From the NCBI RefSeq assembly GCF_016863655.1, contig NZ_BOPH01000142.1, positions 62,001 through 126,000 of the forward strand: a stretch of DNA of 64,000 nt, read 5' to 3'. The position numbers were made by a program, and so were the translations under genes. The notes under the pieces were generated by a model. It was given only the letters and a program-made list of their open reading frames with translations. It had not been told where the DNA came from and searched no databases. The DNA is from Virgisporangium ochraceum (GTDB lineage: Bacteria; Actinomycetota; Actinomycetes; Mycobacteriales; Micromonosporaceae). Below are positions 25,861 to 34,100 of the stretch, in pieces (position 1 is the first letter of the stretch; each line of letters starts with the position of its first letter).

Positions 25861-27021
25861 ATGGACTTCGACCTCACACCCGAACAGACCCTGCTGCGCG
25901 ACTCGGTCGCGGCGCTCGGCCGGCGGTACGGCCACGAGTACTTCGTGGCCAAGGCAAAGGCCGGCGAGCACTCCGACGAACTGTGGGCGGAGACCGGCAA
26001 ACACGGCTACCTCGGCGTCAACCTGCCCGAGGAGTACGGCGGCGGTGGCGGCGGCATCACCGAGCTGGCGATCGTCGTCGAGGAGCTGGCCGCCGCCGGC
26101 TGCCCGCTGCTGCTGCTCGTGGTGTCACAGGCGATCGCCGGCACGATCATCGCCAAGCACGGCACCACGGACCAGAAGGAGCGGTTCCTCTCCGGCATCG
26201 CCGACGGCACCGTGAAGTTCTGCTTCGCGATCACCGAGCCCGACGCCGGGTCGAACTTCCACAAGCTCTCGACGGTCGCCACCCGTGACGGCGACGACTA
26301 CCTGATCACCGGCCGCAAGGTCTACATCTCCGGCGTCGACGAGTGCGACCACATGCTCGTGGTCGCGCGGCTCGCCGACTCCCGCGACGGCAAGCTCAAG
26401 CCCGCGCTGTTCCTCGTGCCCACCGACGCCGCCGGGCTCGACCGCAGCAAGATCGAGATGGAGATCGTCTCGCCGGAGAACCAGTTCCAGGTCTTCTTCG
26501 ACGAGGTCCGCGTACCCGCGTCCGCACTGGTGGGCGGCAGCGCCGACGCCGGTCTCCCCGCACTGTTCAGCGGCCTGAACCCCGAGCGCATCACGGTCGC
26601 CGCGATGGGTGCGGGCACCGCGCGCTACGCACTGGAGAAGGCCTCGAAGTACGTCGCGACCCGCACCGTGTGGGGCCGCCCGATCGGCTCCCACCAGGGC
26701 GTCGCCCACCAGCTGGCCCACGCCTGGGCACAGGTGGAACTGGCGAAGCTGGCGATCGCCAAGGCCGCGAGCATCTACGACGCCGGCCGCGACCTGGAGG
26801 CGGGGGTGTCGGCCAACCTGGCCAAGTACGCCTCGTCGGAGGCCTCGGCGCTGGCCGTCGACACGGCGATCCAGGTGCACGGCGGCAACGGCATGACCAC
26901 CGAGTACGGGGTCGCCACGCTCCTGGGCGGCGCGCGGGCCGGCCGGATCGCACCGGTGTCGCGCGAGATGATCCTCAACTTCATCGCCCAGCACGTGCTG
27001 GGCCAGGAGAAGAGCTACTAG
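25861..27021 (+). CDS. acyl-CoA dehydrogenase, second copy in the operon
   Basis: The 386-residue protein has the acyl-CoA dehydrogenase fold: MDFDLTPEQTLLRDSVAAL, FAITEPDAGSNFHKLST, YISGVDECDHMLVVARL, RTVWGRPIGSHQGVAH and VHGGNGMTTEYGVATLLGGAR. The usual (Y)EGT motif near the C-terminus is replaced by RIAPVSREMI, so the MCAD-type Glu is absent; NPERITVAA offers a Glu at the isovaleryl/long-chain dehydrogenase position. It is only distantly similar to the dehydrogenase at 21040, so two different oxidation steps or substrates are likely. It closes the operon, 36 bp after the carboxylase alpha subunit. Confidence 0.88.
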   Translation: MDFDLTPEQTLLRDSVAALGRRYGHEYFVAKAKAGEHSDELWAETGKHGYLGVNLPEEYGGGGGGITELAIVVEELAAAGCPLLLLVVSQAIAGTIIAKHGTTDQKERFLSGIADGTVKFCFAITEPDAGSNFHKLSTVATRDGDDYLITGRKVYISGVDECDHMLVVARLADSRDGKLKPALFLVPTDAAGLDRSKIEMEIVSPENQFQVFFDEVRVPASALVGGSADAGLPALFSGLNPERITVAAMGAGTARYALEKASKYVATRTVWGRPIGSHQGVAHQLAHAWAQVELAKLAIAKAASIYDAGRDLEAGVSANLAKYASSEASALAVDTAIQVHGGNGMTTEYGVATLLGGARAGRIAPVSREMILNFIAQHVLGQEKSY

Positions 27022-27079
27022 ACACCGTTCGGCTGGCCCGTTGTCGGGGCCCGCTCCCGTCGCCACCCCTGTTGATCAT

Positions 27080-27111
27080 CTTCACTGGCGAGAAGGTGAA
27101 GTAACACTTCA
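27080..27111. terminator. overlapping hairpins between the convergent dehydrogenase and kinase genes
   Basis: CTTCAC (27080-27085) can pair with GTGAAG (27096-27101), and TGAAGT-AAC-ACTTCA (27097-27111) forms a second hairpin sharing the same bases. The two folds are mutually exclusive. A further weak stem links GGTTTCCGCC (27112-27121) with GGCGGAACC (27151-27159). The location between convergent genes suggests a terminator. Confidence 0.45.
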
Positions 27112-27176
27112 GGTTTCCGCCAGCAGAGTCGATCATGAGGCTCGGCGGCCGGCGGAACCCTGATCCCGAAAGCTCT

Positions 27177-28874
27177 TCAGCGGGCGAAGCGGGAGTCGCG
27201 GAGCTTGGTCGGCGGGTTGCCGGCCAGGCAGCGGTAGGTGCGGTCGCCGGCGCGGACCTGGTCACGCGACGGCGGCAGCACCTCGATCTGCCAGTTCTGC
27301 TGCGGGTTGATCGCCTTGGCGTTGGCGGTACTGCACACCTGCCGTACCTCGGCGTTCTGCTTGATCGCCGAGTGCGACGCGGTGTCGAGCCCCTGGGGCA
27401 GGCTCGCGGTGGCGAAAACCTCCCAGACGTGCGGCTCGACACACGCCACGGCCGGCGCCCGCGCCACACCGCTCTGCACCGTGACCCGGTCGAAGCACTC
27501 CGGCTCCCGGACGCACTGCGCCGCCCCGGCCGGCGCCAGCGGGCAGGCCGGTGTCGACTGGACCGGCTCGGACACGAACGTGGTGGTCGGCTCGGCGGAC
27601 CGGAGATAGAACGCCCCGATCACCAGGGCCGCGAGCGCGACCACGTAGCCGGCGGCGATGCCGGCCAGGAGCAGCCGGCGGCCCGAGGCTCCCGCCGGGG
27701 CGGCGTCGGCCCCCGGCCAGGGGCCCGGTCGCACCCCGGTTGGCTGGCGGGCGCCACCGGTGTTCGGCGGCGGGAACTGCGGGCCGGGCGGCTGGTACAG
27801 CCCGTGCATTGCGGGCGGACCGGGCATCACACGCGCTCCCGCCGGCGGTGGGTACACCGTCGGCGTCGGCGGTGGGTACACCGTCGGCGTCGGCGGCGCG
27901 GCCGGAGCCAGCGGCCCCTCCGGGTTCACCACCTGGGTCTCACCACTGTCGGCGTCCTCCGCCGAGGAGCCGTGCGTCGGGGAACCGTGTGCCGGCGCGC
28001 CGTGCCCGGTGGGGCCGGACGCCGGCTGGTGCCGCAGCATGCCGGTCGGCAGGGGAACGGCACCCAGCTCCATCGCCAGCAGCTCGTCGCGCAGTTCCGC
28101 GGCGCGGGGCCGGGCCGGCTCCACAGTGGACATGCCCCGCATCACCAGTGCCATCAGGTCACGCGGTACGTGCGGCAGGTCGGCCACCGGGTCGGAGAAC
28201 ATGTCGACCAGGGACTCGAGGCTCGGATCGGCCGAGTTCTGCGGCCAGCGGGGCGGCCGCCCGGCCATCAGGGCGTAGAGCGTCGCGCACAGGGCGTAGA
28301 CGTCGGCGGGCGGGGCCGGTGGGGCGTGGCGGAACATTTCGGGCGGCGCGTACGCCGGGGTCAGCACGTCGAGGGTGATCGAGATGTCGCGGTTCTCGGT
28401 GAGGATCGCCAGCCCGAAGTCGGCCAGGGCCGGCTCACCGAAGTGGGTCATGAGGATGTTGGCCGGCTTGACGTCGCGGTGCAGCACGCCGAGCTCGTGC
28501 GCGTCGGCGAGGGCGTCGGCGATCTTGACACCCACGTCGCGCGCCTCGGCCGGCGACAGCGGCTGCCGGCGCATGCGCTCGGAGTACGAGCCCTGGCACA
28601 GCTCCATGATCAGGTAGGGGTGACCGTCGTTGGTGACGCCGGCGTCGAACAGGTCGACCACGTGCGGGTGGCTCGACATGCGGCCGGCGGCGCGCGCCTC
28701 GCGCATGAACCGCCGCTGGTCGCGCTCGTTCTCGAGGATCCCGTTCTCGACCTTGACCGCCACCAGCCGGCCGACCGACTCCTGCATCGCCCGGTAGACG
28801 GTCGCGTACCCGCCCCTGGCCAGCACTGAGAGGCCGGTCATGCCCGGCACCATGGGGACCCGCTCCGCGGTCAC
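27177..28874 (-). CDS. transmembrane Ser/Thr protein kinase with septum-formation-like sensor
   Basis: The 565-residue protein has an N-terminal Hanks-type kinase (residues about 10-275) with a glycine loop LARGGYATVYR, Lys41, catalytic HRDVKPANIL (Asp134) and ADFG (Asp152). It continues with a Pro-rich cytoplasmic segment including a duplicated PTPTVYPP unit (24-bp DNA repeat, about 27844-27891), one transmembrane helix (about 392-415), and a roughly 130-residue outer domain with several Cys (VACVEPHVWEVFATA) resembling the actinobacterial Septum_form domain; there are no PASTA repeats. GTG 28874 lies 6 nt after TACCTT (28886-28881), pointing to a leaderless transcript. It follows the cyclase gene by 27 bp. 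Confidence 0.88.
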   Translation of the reverse strand: MTAERVPMVPGMTGLSVLARGGYATVYRAMQESVGRLVAVKVENGILENERDQRRFMREARAAGRMSSHPHVVDLFDAGVTNDGHPYLIMELCQGSYSERMRRQPLSPAEARDVGVKIADALADAHELGVLHRDVKPANILMTHFGEPALADFGLAILTENRDISITLDVLTPAYAPPEMFRHAPPAPPADVYALCATLYALMAGRPPRWPQNSADPSLESLVDMFSDPVADLPHVPRDLMALVMRGMSTVEPARPRAAELRDELLAMELGAVPLPTGMLRHQPASGPTGHGAPAHGSPTHGSSAEDADSGETQVVNPEGPLAPAAPPTPTVYPPPTPTVYPPPAGARVMPGPPAMHGLYQPPGPQFPPPNTGGARQPTGVRPGPWPGADAAPAGASGRRLLLAGIAAGYVVALAALVIGAFYLRSAEPTTTFVSEPVQSTPACPLAPAGAAQCVREPECFDRVTVQSGVARAPAVACVEPHVWEVFATASLPQGLDTASHSAIKQNAEVRQVCSTANAKAINPQQNWQIEVLPPSRDQVRAGDRTYRCLAGNPPTKLRDSRFAR

Positions 28875-28901
28875 CTTAAGAAGGTACGACAGATGCCAAG
28901 T

Positions 28902-31900
28902 TCAGCCGACAGCGGCGAGTGTCGCGTCGGCGGCAACCCGCTCCGAGATCTGCTGTGTTCCATACGCTTCGCGCACGGCCGATGCCGCTACGGTCAACGC
29001 CTCGTCCTTGTCGCCGGCCGCGGCCAGCGCCGCCGCGAGGACCCGGCCCGCCACCACGCGGCTGCGGACGTCCTCCGCCGGCAGGTCGACGGCCCGGCGG
29101 GCCCAGGCCAGCGCCTCGGTCGGCCGGTCGGCGGCGAGCAGAGCCTGCGCGTACCCCGCGACCGCCTGCCGGCGCGGGAACAGCAGCGACGGCTCGGCCG
29201 CGGCGGCGGCGATGTCGCCGAGTTCGGCGAGCGCCGTGCCGGTGTCACCCGCCGCGAGGTCGGCCAGCGCCCGCAGAGCCCGCGGCCCGACGCGCACCGC
29301 CGGCAGCACGCTGTGCGACCGCATGCGGTCGAGCACCCGGTCGGCGTCGCACGCGGCGGCCGCCGGGTCGCCCAGGTCGAGGTGCACGAACCCGCGGACC
29401 GTGCCGGCCATGCCGATCAGCAGCGGGTGGCCGGTGCGTGTCGCGCAGTCGAACGCGTCGTCGAGCAGGTCGCGGGCGTGGGTCGGCTCACCCAGCCCGC
29501 GGGCCACGACACCGCGGACCACCAGCGACAGCCCGCGCCCCCAGTCGTCGTCGGCGGCCTCGAAGTCACGGAAGGCGCGCCGCGCGGCCGCGTCACCTTC
29601 GGTCAGGTCACCGACCTCGGCGGCGGCGTAGGCGCCGACGGCGCGCAACGTGCCGACGGCCCACGCGTCGCCGACCCGTTCCCCGAACGGGAGGAACGCG
29701 GTGGCCAGGCGCCGCGCCTCGCCGAGCCGACCGGCGAGCAGGCGCGCGAACGCGGTGGTGCCCCGCAGCCAGGCCCGGCCGACCGGGTCGCCGAGTTCGG
29801 CGAAGCGGCGGGCGGCGCGCAGGATCGACACGTCGGCGCCGGCGAAGTCTCCACGGGTCACGGTCACCCACGCCAGGTCCTGCAGCGACCACGCCTCGTT
29901 GCGGCGGTCGCCGGCGGCGACCGCGATCTCGTTCGACGCGCGGAACCGCTCGGCGGACTCGGTGAGACGACCGGCGCGGTAGTCGGCCATGCCGAGCCGG
30001 CGCAGCGCCGTGGCCCGCTCGCCCGGCAGCCCCGCGGCGGTGGCGGCGTCGAACGCCTCGTTCCAGGCGGCCCGGGCCCGGTCGACCTCGCGGTTCACCT
30101 CGTACGCGCGGCCGGCCAGCAGCAACGCGCCGGCGCGGATCGTGGCGTCGGTCGCGTTGGCGGCGATCTTCTCGGCGTACTGAAGGGCGTCGGGGACCCG
30201 TCCCAGCTGCAACAACGCACGCGCGTGCACAAGGCGTTGGTGCGCCGACAGCAGCCCGCCACCCAGCGCCGCGGCGCGTTCGGAGTAGCGGGCGGCCTGC
30301 GCCGGCTCGCCGTTGGCCAGCGCCCGGTCGGCCAGCCGGGCCAGCGCCGCCAGCCCGATCGACGCCACCGCGCGGGCCGGTGCGTCGGGGCGCAGCCGCA
30401 CCGCCTCGGCCAGCGCCGACGCCCGCTCGGCGTGCTCGGCGACGAACGCGTCGTCGCCCCGGCCCGGTCCGCCGATCGCCCAGTGCACCAGCGCGGCGTG
30501 CCGCTCGGCGAGGTTGCTCTTGCCGATACCGGCGTACGCCGCTTCGCGCAGCAGCGGGGTGGCGAACGCGTACCCGCCCCGTACCCGGCGCAGCATCCGG
30601 CGCTGGAGCAGTTCGTCGATGGCCCGTTCCAGTTCGACGGCGGCCACGGCGGCCGGGCGGCGGGCCGCCACCGACCGGGCCAGCTGCAACGATTCAACGG
30701 CGCCAGCCGGCACCGCGTCGCCGACCACCGCCGAGTCGCGGAGCACCGCGCGGGCGTCGGGCGGCAGCGCGTCGATGCGCGCGGCGAGCACCGCGGCCAG
30801 GTCGCGGGACAGCAGCCGGCCGCCGAGCGAGCCGGGCGTCAACCTCCACAATGGACCATGTGACCGCGCCGGACCGTGCTCCGGCACCGCGACGCTCGTG
30901 AGCGCGCCCCGCTCGCGCAGCAGCGAGACCAGCTCGGCCAGGTAGAACGGGTTGCCCTGCGCGGTGGCGAGCAGCCGGTCGGCGTCGGCCGCGGCCAGCC
31001 GTCCGCCGGACAGGTAGGCGGTGAGCAGCCGGGACGCGTCGGCACCCCGCAGCGGCGGCAGCGCGTACACCTCGGCGTCGGCGAGCCGGGTGAAGATGCC
31101 GGCCGTGCGCACCAGCTCGGGCCGCCCGAGCATCAGCACCAGGACCGGGCCGGCGAGCCGTTCCAGCGTGGCGGCCAGCCCGTCGACGGTCTCGGCGGTG
31201 GCGTCGTGCAGGTCGTCGACGATCACCACCAGCGGGCTCTCGGTGGCCAGCGCCGACAGCAGCTCGGCGACCGCCGCCGGGGTGGCCTCCAGGTCGAGGT
31301 CCTCGCCCGGACCCGCCGGGCGCCCGTCGCGGGTGAGGGCGTACTCGTCGCCGGTTTGCGGCTCGTCGCCCGGTCCCCGGCCGTACCCCAACAGGCTCAA
31401 CAGCTGGGTGACGGCGAGGCCGGACCCGTCGCCGGGAGCCCGCCGGCGACCGCGCTCCAGACGCTGCACCAACCGCCGCAACCGCTCCTCGGCCTGCGCC
31501 CGGCCCACCGGAGCGGCATCGCGCGGCAGACCGATCGCCGCCCGCACGATGTCGGCCAGCGGCGCCAGCCGGCGCAGCTCGCCGAACGCCGCGCAGTGGA
31601 CGGTCAGCACCCGCGCACCGGACGGCACGACGTACCCGCCGGTCGCGACCGGGTAGCCGGCCGCCATCCGCTCGACCTCGCCGGCGAACCGGGTCTTGCC
31701 GAGGCCCGCCTCACCGGTGACCACCAGGGTGCGCGGCTCGCCCCGGTCGATCGTGTCGGCCAACCGGCTGGCGACCCAGGCCAGCTCCGGTTCGCGTCCC
31801 ACGAACGGCGCCTCGTCGCCGATGCCCGACCGGGTACCGGGCGCGTCGAGCAGGCCCAGCAGCTCGAACGCGGCCACCGGCTCGCGCTTGCCCTTCAGCC

Positions 31901-32492
31901 GCAGCGGCCGCAGCCCGCGCCACGACGCGATGTGTCGGGTGCCGGCCGAGGTGGTCGCGCCGGCGTAGACCGCGCCGACCGCCGCCGCGTCGGCGAGCCG
32001 CGCCGCCGTGTTGACCGTGTCGCCGATCACCGTGTACTCGATGTCGGCCTGCACACCGGCCACGACCGGACCGGTGTTGAGGCCGACCCGCAGCCCGAGC
32101 GGCGCGCCGCCGCCGCGCTCGTCGTCGAGCACCCGGCGCACCGCGCGCTGCATCGACAACGCCGCCCGCACGGCGCGCTCGGCGTCGTCTTCGTGCGCGA
32201 CGGGCGCGCCGAACACGGCCATGATGCCGTCACCGGTCAGCTTGTCGACGTGCCCGCCGAACGTGCGCACCGACCCGGCGAGCGCGGCCAGCACCCGGTC
32301 GGTGACAGCGCCGACGCGCTCGGGGTCGACGTCTTCTGCCCACGCCGTGAACTCCGACAGGTCACCGAACAGGACCGTGACGACGCGGCGCTCGGTGGCC
32401 GGCAGTGACGCGGCGGCCGGCAGCGCGGATCCGCAGTTGTGGCAGAACCGCGCGCCGGGTACGGCGACGGTTCCGCACACGGGGCACGTCAC
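28902..32492 (-). CDS. class III adenylate cyclase fused to AAA/STAND ATPase and TPR region
   Basis: The 1196-residue protein has, in order: a zinc ribbon (Cys3, Cys6, Cys17, Cys20), a class III nucleotide cyclase domain (about 35-215) with metal Asp44 (LFGDLSEFT) and Asp88 (KLTGDGIMAVFG), Lys84 and GDTVNTAARL all intact, an ATPase with P-loop GEAGLGKT (Lys266) and Walker B VVIVDDLHDA, and a long helical TPR-like C-terminus. It should make cAMP (or cGMP) under control of an ATP-driven sensor module. The GTG start overlaps the metallo-hydrolase stop by 4 bp. Its product could feed the Crp regulator encoded at 12009. The TPR ligand is unknown. Confidence 0.9.
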   Translation of the reverse strand: MTCPVCGTVAVPGARFCHNCGSALPAAASLPATERRVVTVLFGDLSEFTAWAEDVDPERVGAVTDRVLAALAGSVRTFGGHVDKLTGDGIMAVFGAPVAHEDDAERAVRAALSMQRAVRRVLDDERGGGAPLGLRVGLNTGPVVAGVQADIEYTVIGDTVNTAARLADAAAVGAVYAGATTSAGTRHIASWRGLRPLRLKGKREPVAAFELLGLLDAPGTRSGIGDEAPFVGREPELAWVASRLADTIDRGEPRTLVVTGEAGLGKTRFAGEVERMAAGYPVATGGYVVPSGARVLTVHCAAFGELRRLAPLADIVRAAIGLPRDAAPVGRAQAEERLRRLVQRLERGRRRAPGDGSGLAVTQLLSLLGYGRGPGDEPQTGDEYALTRDGRPAGPGEDLDLEATPAAVAELLSALATESPLVVIVDDLHDATAETVDGLAATLERLAGPVLVLMLGRPELVRTAGIFTRLADAEVYALPPLRGADASRLLTAYLSGGRLAAADADRLLATAQGNPFYLAELVSLLRERGALTSVAVPEHGPARSHGPLWRLTPGSLGGRLLSRDLAAVLAARIDALPPDARAVLRDSAVVGDAVPAGAVESLQLARSVAARRPAAVAAVELERAIDELLQRRMLRRVRGGYAFATPLLREAAYAGIGKSNLAERHAALVHWAIGGPGRGDDAFVAEHAERASALAEAVRLRPDAPARAVASIGLAALARLADRALANGEPAQAARYSERAAALGGGLLSAHQRLVHARALLQLGRVPDALQYAEKIAANATDATIRAGALLLAGRAYEVNREVDRARAAWNEAFDAATAAGLPGERATALRRLGMADYRAGRLTESAERFRASNEIAVAAGDRRNEAWSLQDLAWVTVTRGDFAGADVSILRAARRFAELGDPVGRAWLRGTTAFARLLAGRLGEARRLATAFLPFGERVGDAWAVGTLRAVGAYAAAEVGDLTEGDAAARRAFRDFEAADDDWGRGLSLVVRGVVARGLGEPTHARDLLDDAFDCATRTGHPLLIGMAGTVRGFVHLDLGDPAAAACDADRVLDRMRSHSVLPAVRVGPRALRALADLAAGDTGTALAELGDIAAAAAEPSLLFPRRQAVAGYAQALLAADRPTEALAWARRAVDLPAEDVRSRVVAGRVLAAALAAAGDKDEALTVAASAVREAYGTQQISERVAADATLAAVG

Positions 32493-33241
32493 GGTTTCTC
32501 CCGCTCTTCGAGGTAGGCGAGCTGGGCGCGGACGGTGGCCTCGGCGGCCGGCCACAGCACGCGGTCGACGTCGGCGTAGACCACCCGGACCACTTCCATG
32601 GCCTCGGCGGCGCCGGCGTCGACGGCGGCGCGCACCTGCTCCAGGCGGGCTTCCCGGTGGGTGCGGTAGTAAACGGACGCGGCCGCGCAGTCTGCCAGCG
32701 CCGGCCCGTGCCCCGGCAGCACCGGCACGGGGCCGAGCCCTTCCAGGGTGTCGAGGCTGGTGAGGTAGCTGGCGAGGTCGCCGTCGGGCCAGGCGACGAT
32801 CGTGGTGCCGCGGCCGAGGATGGTGTCACCGGAGAGCACGGCCTCGTCGTCGATCACGTAGCAGACCGAGTCGCTGGAGTGGCCGGGCGTCTCGATCACC
32901 CGGATGCCGAGGCCACCGACCTCGTACGTACCGGCACGGTCGAGCACCGGTGCACCGGTGATCTCGGCCAGCCGCGGCACGCCCTCGGTGTGGTCGAAGT
33001 GGCCGTGCGTGATGAGGATGCCTTCGATGGGACCGTGGTCGGCGACCGCGCGCAGGTGGGCCTCGTCGAGGGGACCGGGATCGACGACCACGTATCCCGC
33101 CGAGCTGCCCGGAGCGCGGAGCAACCAGGTGTTCGTGCCGTCGAGCGTCATCGGCCCGGGGTTCGGAGCCCGCACGAGGGTGGCCCACGCGGGCAACGAG
33201 TCGAGGATCGCGGCCGCAGGCGCGGTGACGTGGCCCACCAT
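32489..33241 (-). CDS. MBL-fold metallo-hydrolase, Rv3677c-like
   Basis: The 250-residue protein is a metallo-beta-lactamase-fold hydrolase with the zinc motif THGHFDH (residues 78-84), VIETPGHSSDSV, LSGDTILGRGTT and PGHGPALAD. It resembles the LACTB2/glyoxalase II-like branch and the conserved M. tuberculosis Rv3677c, which occupies the same place next to ridA. The substrate is unknown (possibly an ester, thioester or RNA). ATG 33241 follows TAACAT (33254-33249) by 7 nt, consistent with a leaderless transcript separate from ridA. Confidence 0.9.
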   Translation of the reverse strand: MVGHVTAPAAAILDSLPAWATLVRAPNPGPMTLDGTNTWLLRAPGSSAGYVVVDPGPLDEAHLRAVADHGPIEGILITHGHFDHTEGVPRLAEITGAPVLDRAGTYEVGGLGIRVIETPGHSSDSVCYVIDDEAVLSGDTILGRGTTIVAWPDGDLASYLTSLDTLEGLGPVPVLPGHGPALADCAAASVYYRTHREARLEQVRAAVDAGAAEAMEVVRVVYADVDRVLWPAAEATVRAQLAYLEEREKP

Positions 33242-33308
33242 GCCAGCGATGTTACGGCCGCCGGATGGCGCGACCGCCGTCCGATCGGCGCCCTGTGGCC
33301 CCCTGGAA

Positions 33309-33390
33309 CGCCGATCTTGGCGGGTTCATGCGAGGTTCACGGCGCTTTGACCGGCTTTGTCGTCAGAAGAACTGCACGATCAACGACAGT
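33309..33390. repeat. degenerate intergenic element with CGCCGATCTTGGCG
   Basis: The gap between ridA and the metallo-hydrolase contains the small hairpin CGCCGATCTTGGCG (33309-33322) followed by TTCATGCGAGGTTCACGGCG, TTTGACCGGCTTTGTC and CACGATCAAC. It shares GATCTTGG with the element at 2848-2897. The arrangement resembles dispersed non-coding elements that I recall from Micromonosporaceae genomes; no search was possible. Confidence 0.4.
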
Positions 33391-33394
33391 CCGC

Positions 33395-33428
33395 TCTCAG
33401 CGAACCTCGAATCTCAGCGAACCTCGAA
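33395..33428 (-). repeat. 17-bp tandem duplication across the ridA stop codon
   Basis: TCTCAGCGAACCTCGAA is present at 33395-33411 and 33412-33428. On the minus strand this duplicates the last four codons and the TGA of ridA. The length and placement match the duplication at 25809-25842, although the sequences are unrelated. Confidence 0.9.
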
Positions 33429-33872
33429 GATCGCCTCGACCTCGACCGGGACTCCACGGGGAAGCTCGGCCACGCCGACCGCGCTGCGGGCGTGCCGGCC
33501 GGCCTCACCGAAGACCTCGCCGAACAGCTCGCTCGCGCCGTTGATCACCGCCGGCTGGTCGGTGAACCCGGGCGCCGACGCGACGAAGCCGACCACCTTC
33601 ACCACGCGCACCACGTTCGCCAACCCGACCAGATCGTCGACGGCGGCCAGCGCGCTCAACGCGCACCGGCGCGCCAGCGAGGCGGCCTCGTCGGTGGTGA
33701 CCTCGGCACCGACCTTGCCGGTGGCGAGCACCTTGCCGTCGGCGATCGGCACCTGGCCCGACACGTAGACGTGGTTGCCGGTCTGCACCGCCGGCACGTA
33801 CGCCGCCAGCGGCGCGGTGACCGGCGGCAGCTCCAGCCCGAGCTTGGCGAGCCGCGCGAACGGGTCAGTCAT
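33414..33872 (-). CDS. RidA-family (YjgF) enamine/imine deaminase-like protein
   Basis: The 152-residue protein belongs to the RidA/YER057c/UK114 family that hydrolyses reactive enamine/imine intermediates of pyridoxal-phosphate enzymes. It has the family core NHVYVSGQVPIADGK and the C-terminal HARSAVGVAELPRGVPVEVEAIFEVR, which contains the Arg expected in the active site. It is the longer actinobacterial type like Rv3678c. ATG 33872 overlaps the end of the upstream DUF4177 gene by 8 bp, so the two are translationally coupled. Its stop is duplicated by the 17-bp repeat. Confidence 0.92.
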   Translation of the reverse strand: MTDPFARLAKLGLELPPVTAPLAAYVPAVQTGNHVYVSGQVPIADGKVLATGKVGAEVTTDEAASLARRCALSALAAVDDLVGLANVVRVVKVVGFVASAPGFTDQPAVINGASELFGEVFGEAGRHARSAVGVAELPRGVPVEVEAIFEVR

Positions 33873-34035
33873 TGCCGGGACCCGGGAGCGGACGCTTGAA
33901 GTACGCGACCAGGTTCTCCGGGTTCGGACCCGGCACCACCTGGACGAGCTCCCAGCCGTCTTCGCCCCAGTTGTCGAGGATCTGCTTCGTGGCGTGCACC
34001 AGCAGCGGCACGGTGGCGTACTCCCACTTCTGCAT
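33865..34035 (-). CDS. DUF4177 family small protein
   Basis: This 56-residue protein (MQKWEYATVPLLVHATKQIL...) matches the short DUF4177 family; the Trp-rich pattern KWEYATVPLL, NWGEDGWELVQVV and FKRPLPG is characteristic. Function is unknown. In mycobacteria a similar small gene (Rv3678A) precedes the ridA homologue, as here. ATG 34035 is preceded by TAGGGT (34048-34043) at 7 nt, so it is likely leaderless and leads a two-gene transcript with ridA. Confidence 0.85.
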   Translation of the reverse strand: MQKWEYATVPLLVHATKQILDNWGEDGWELVQVVPGPNPENLVAYFKRPLPGPGND

Positions 34036-34100
34036 AACCGTGACCCTATCGGGTGGGCCGGGGCCGATACGCTGACCCCCAGACGTTGCGAGGGGGACAA

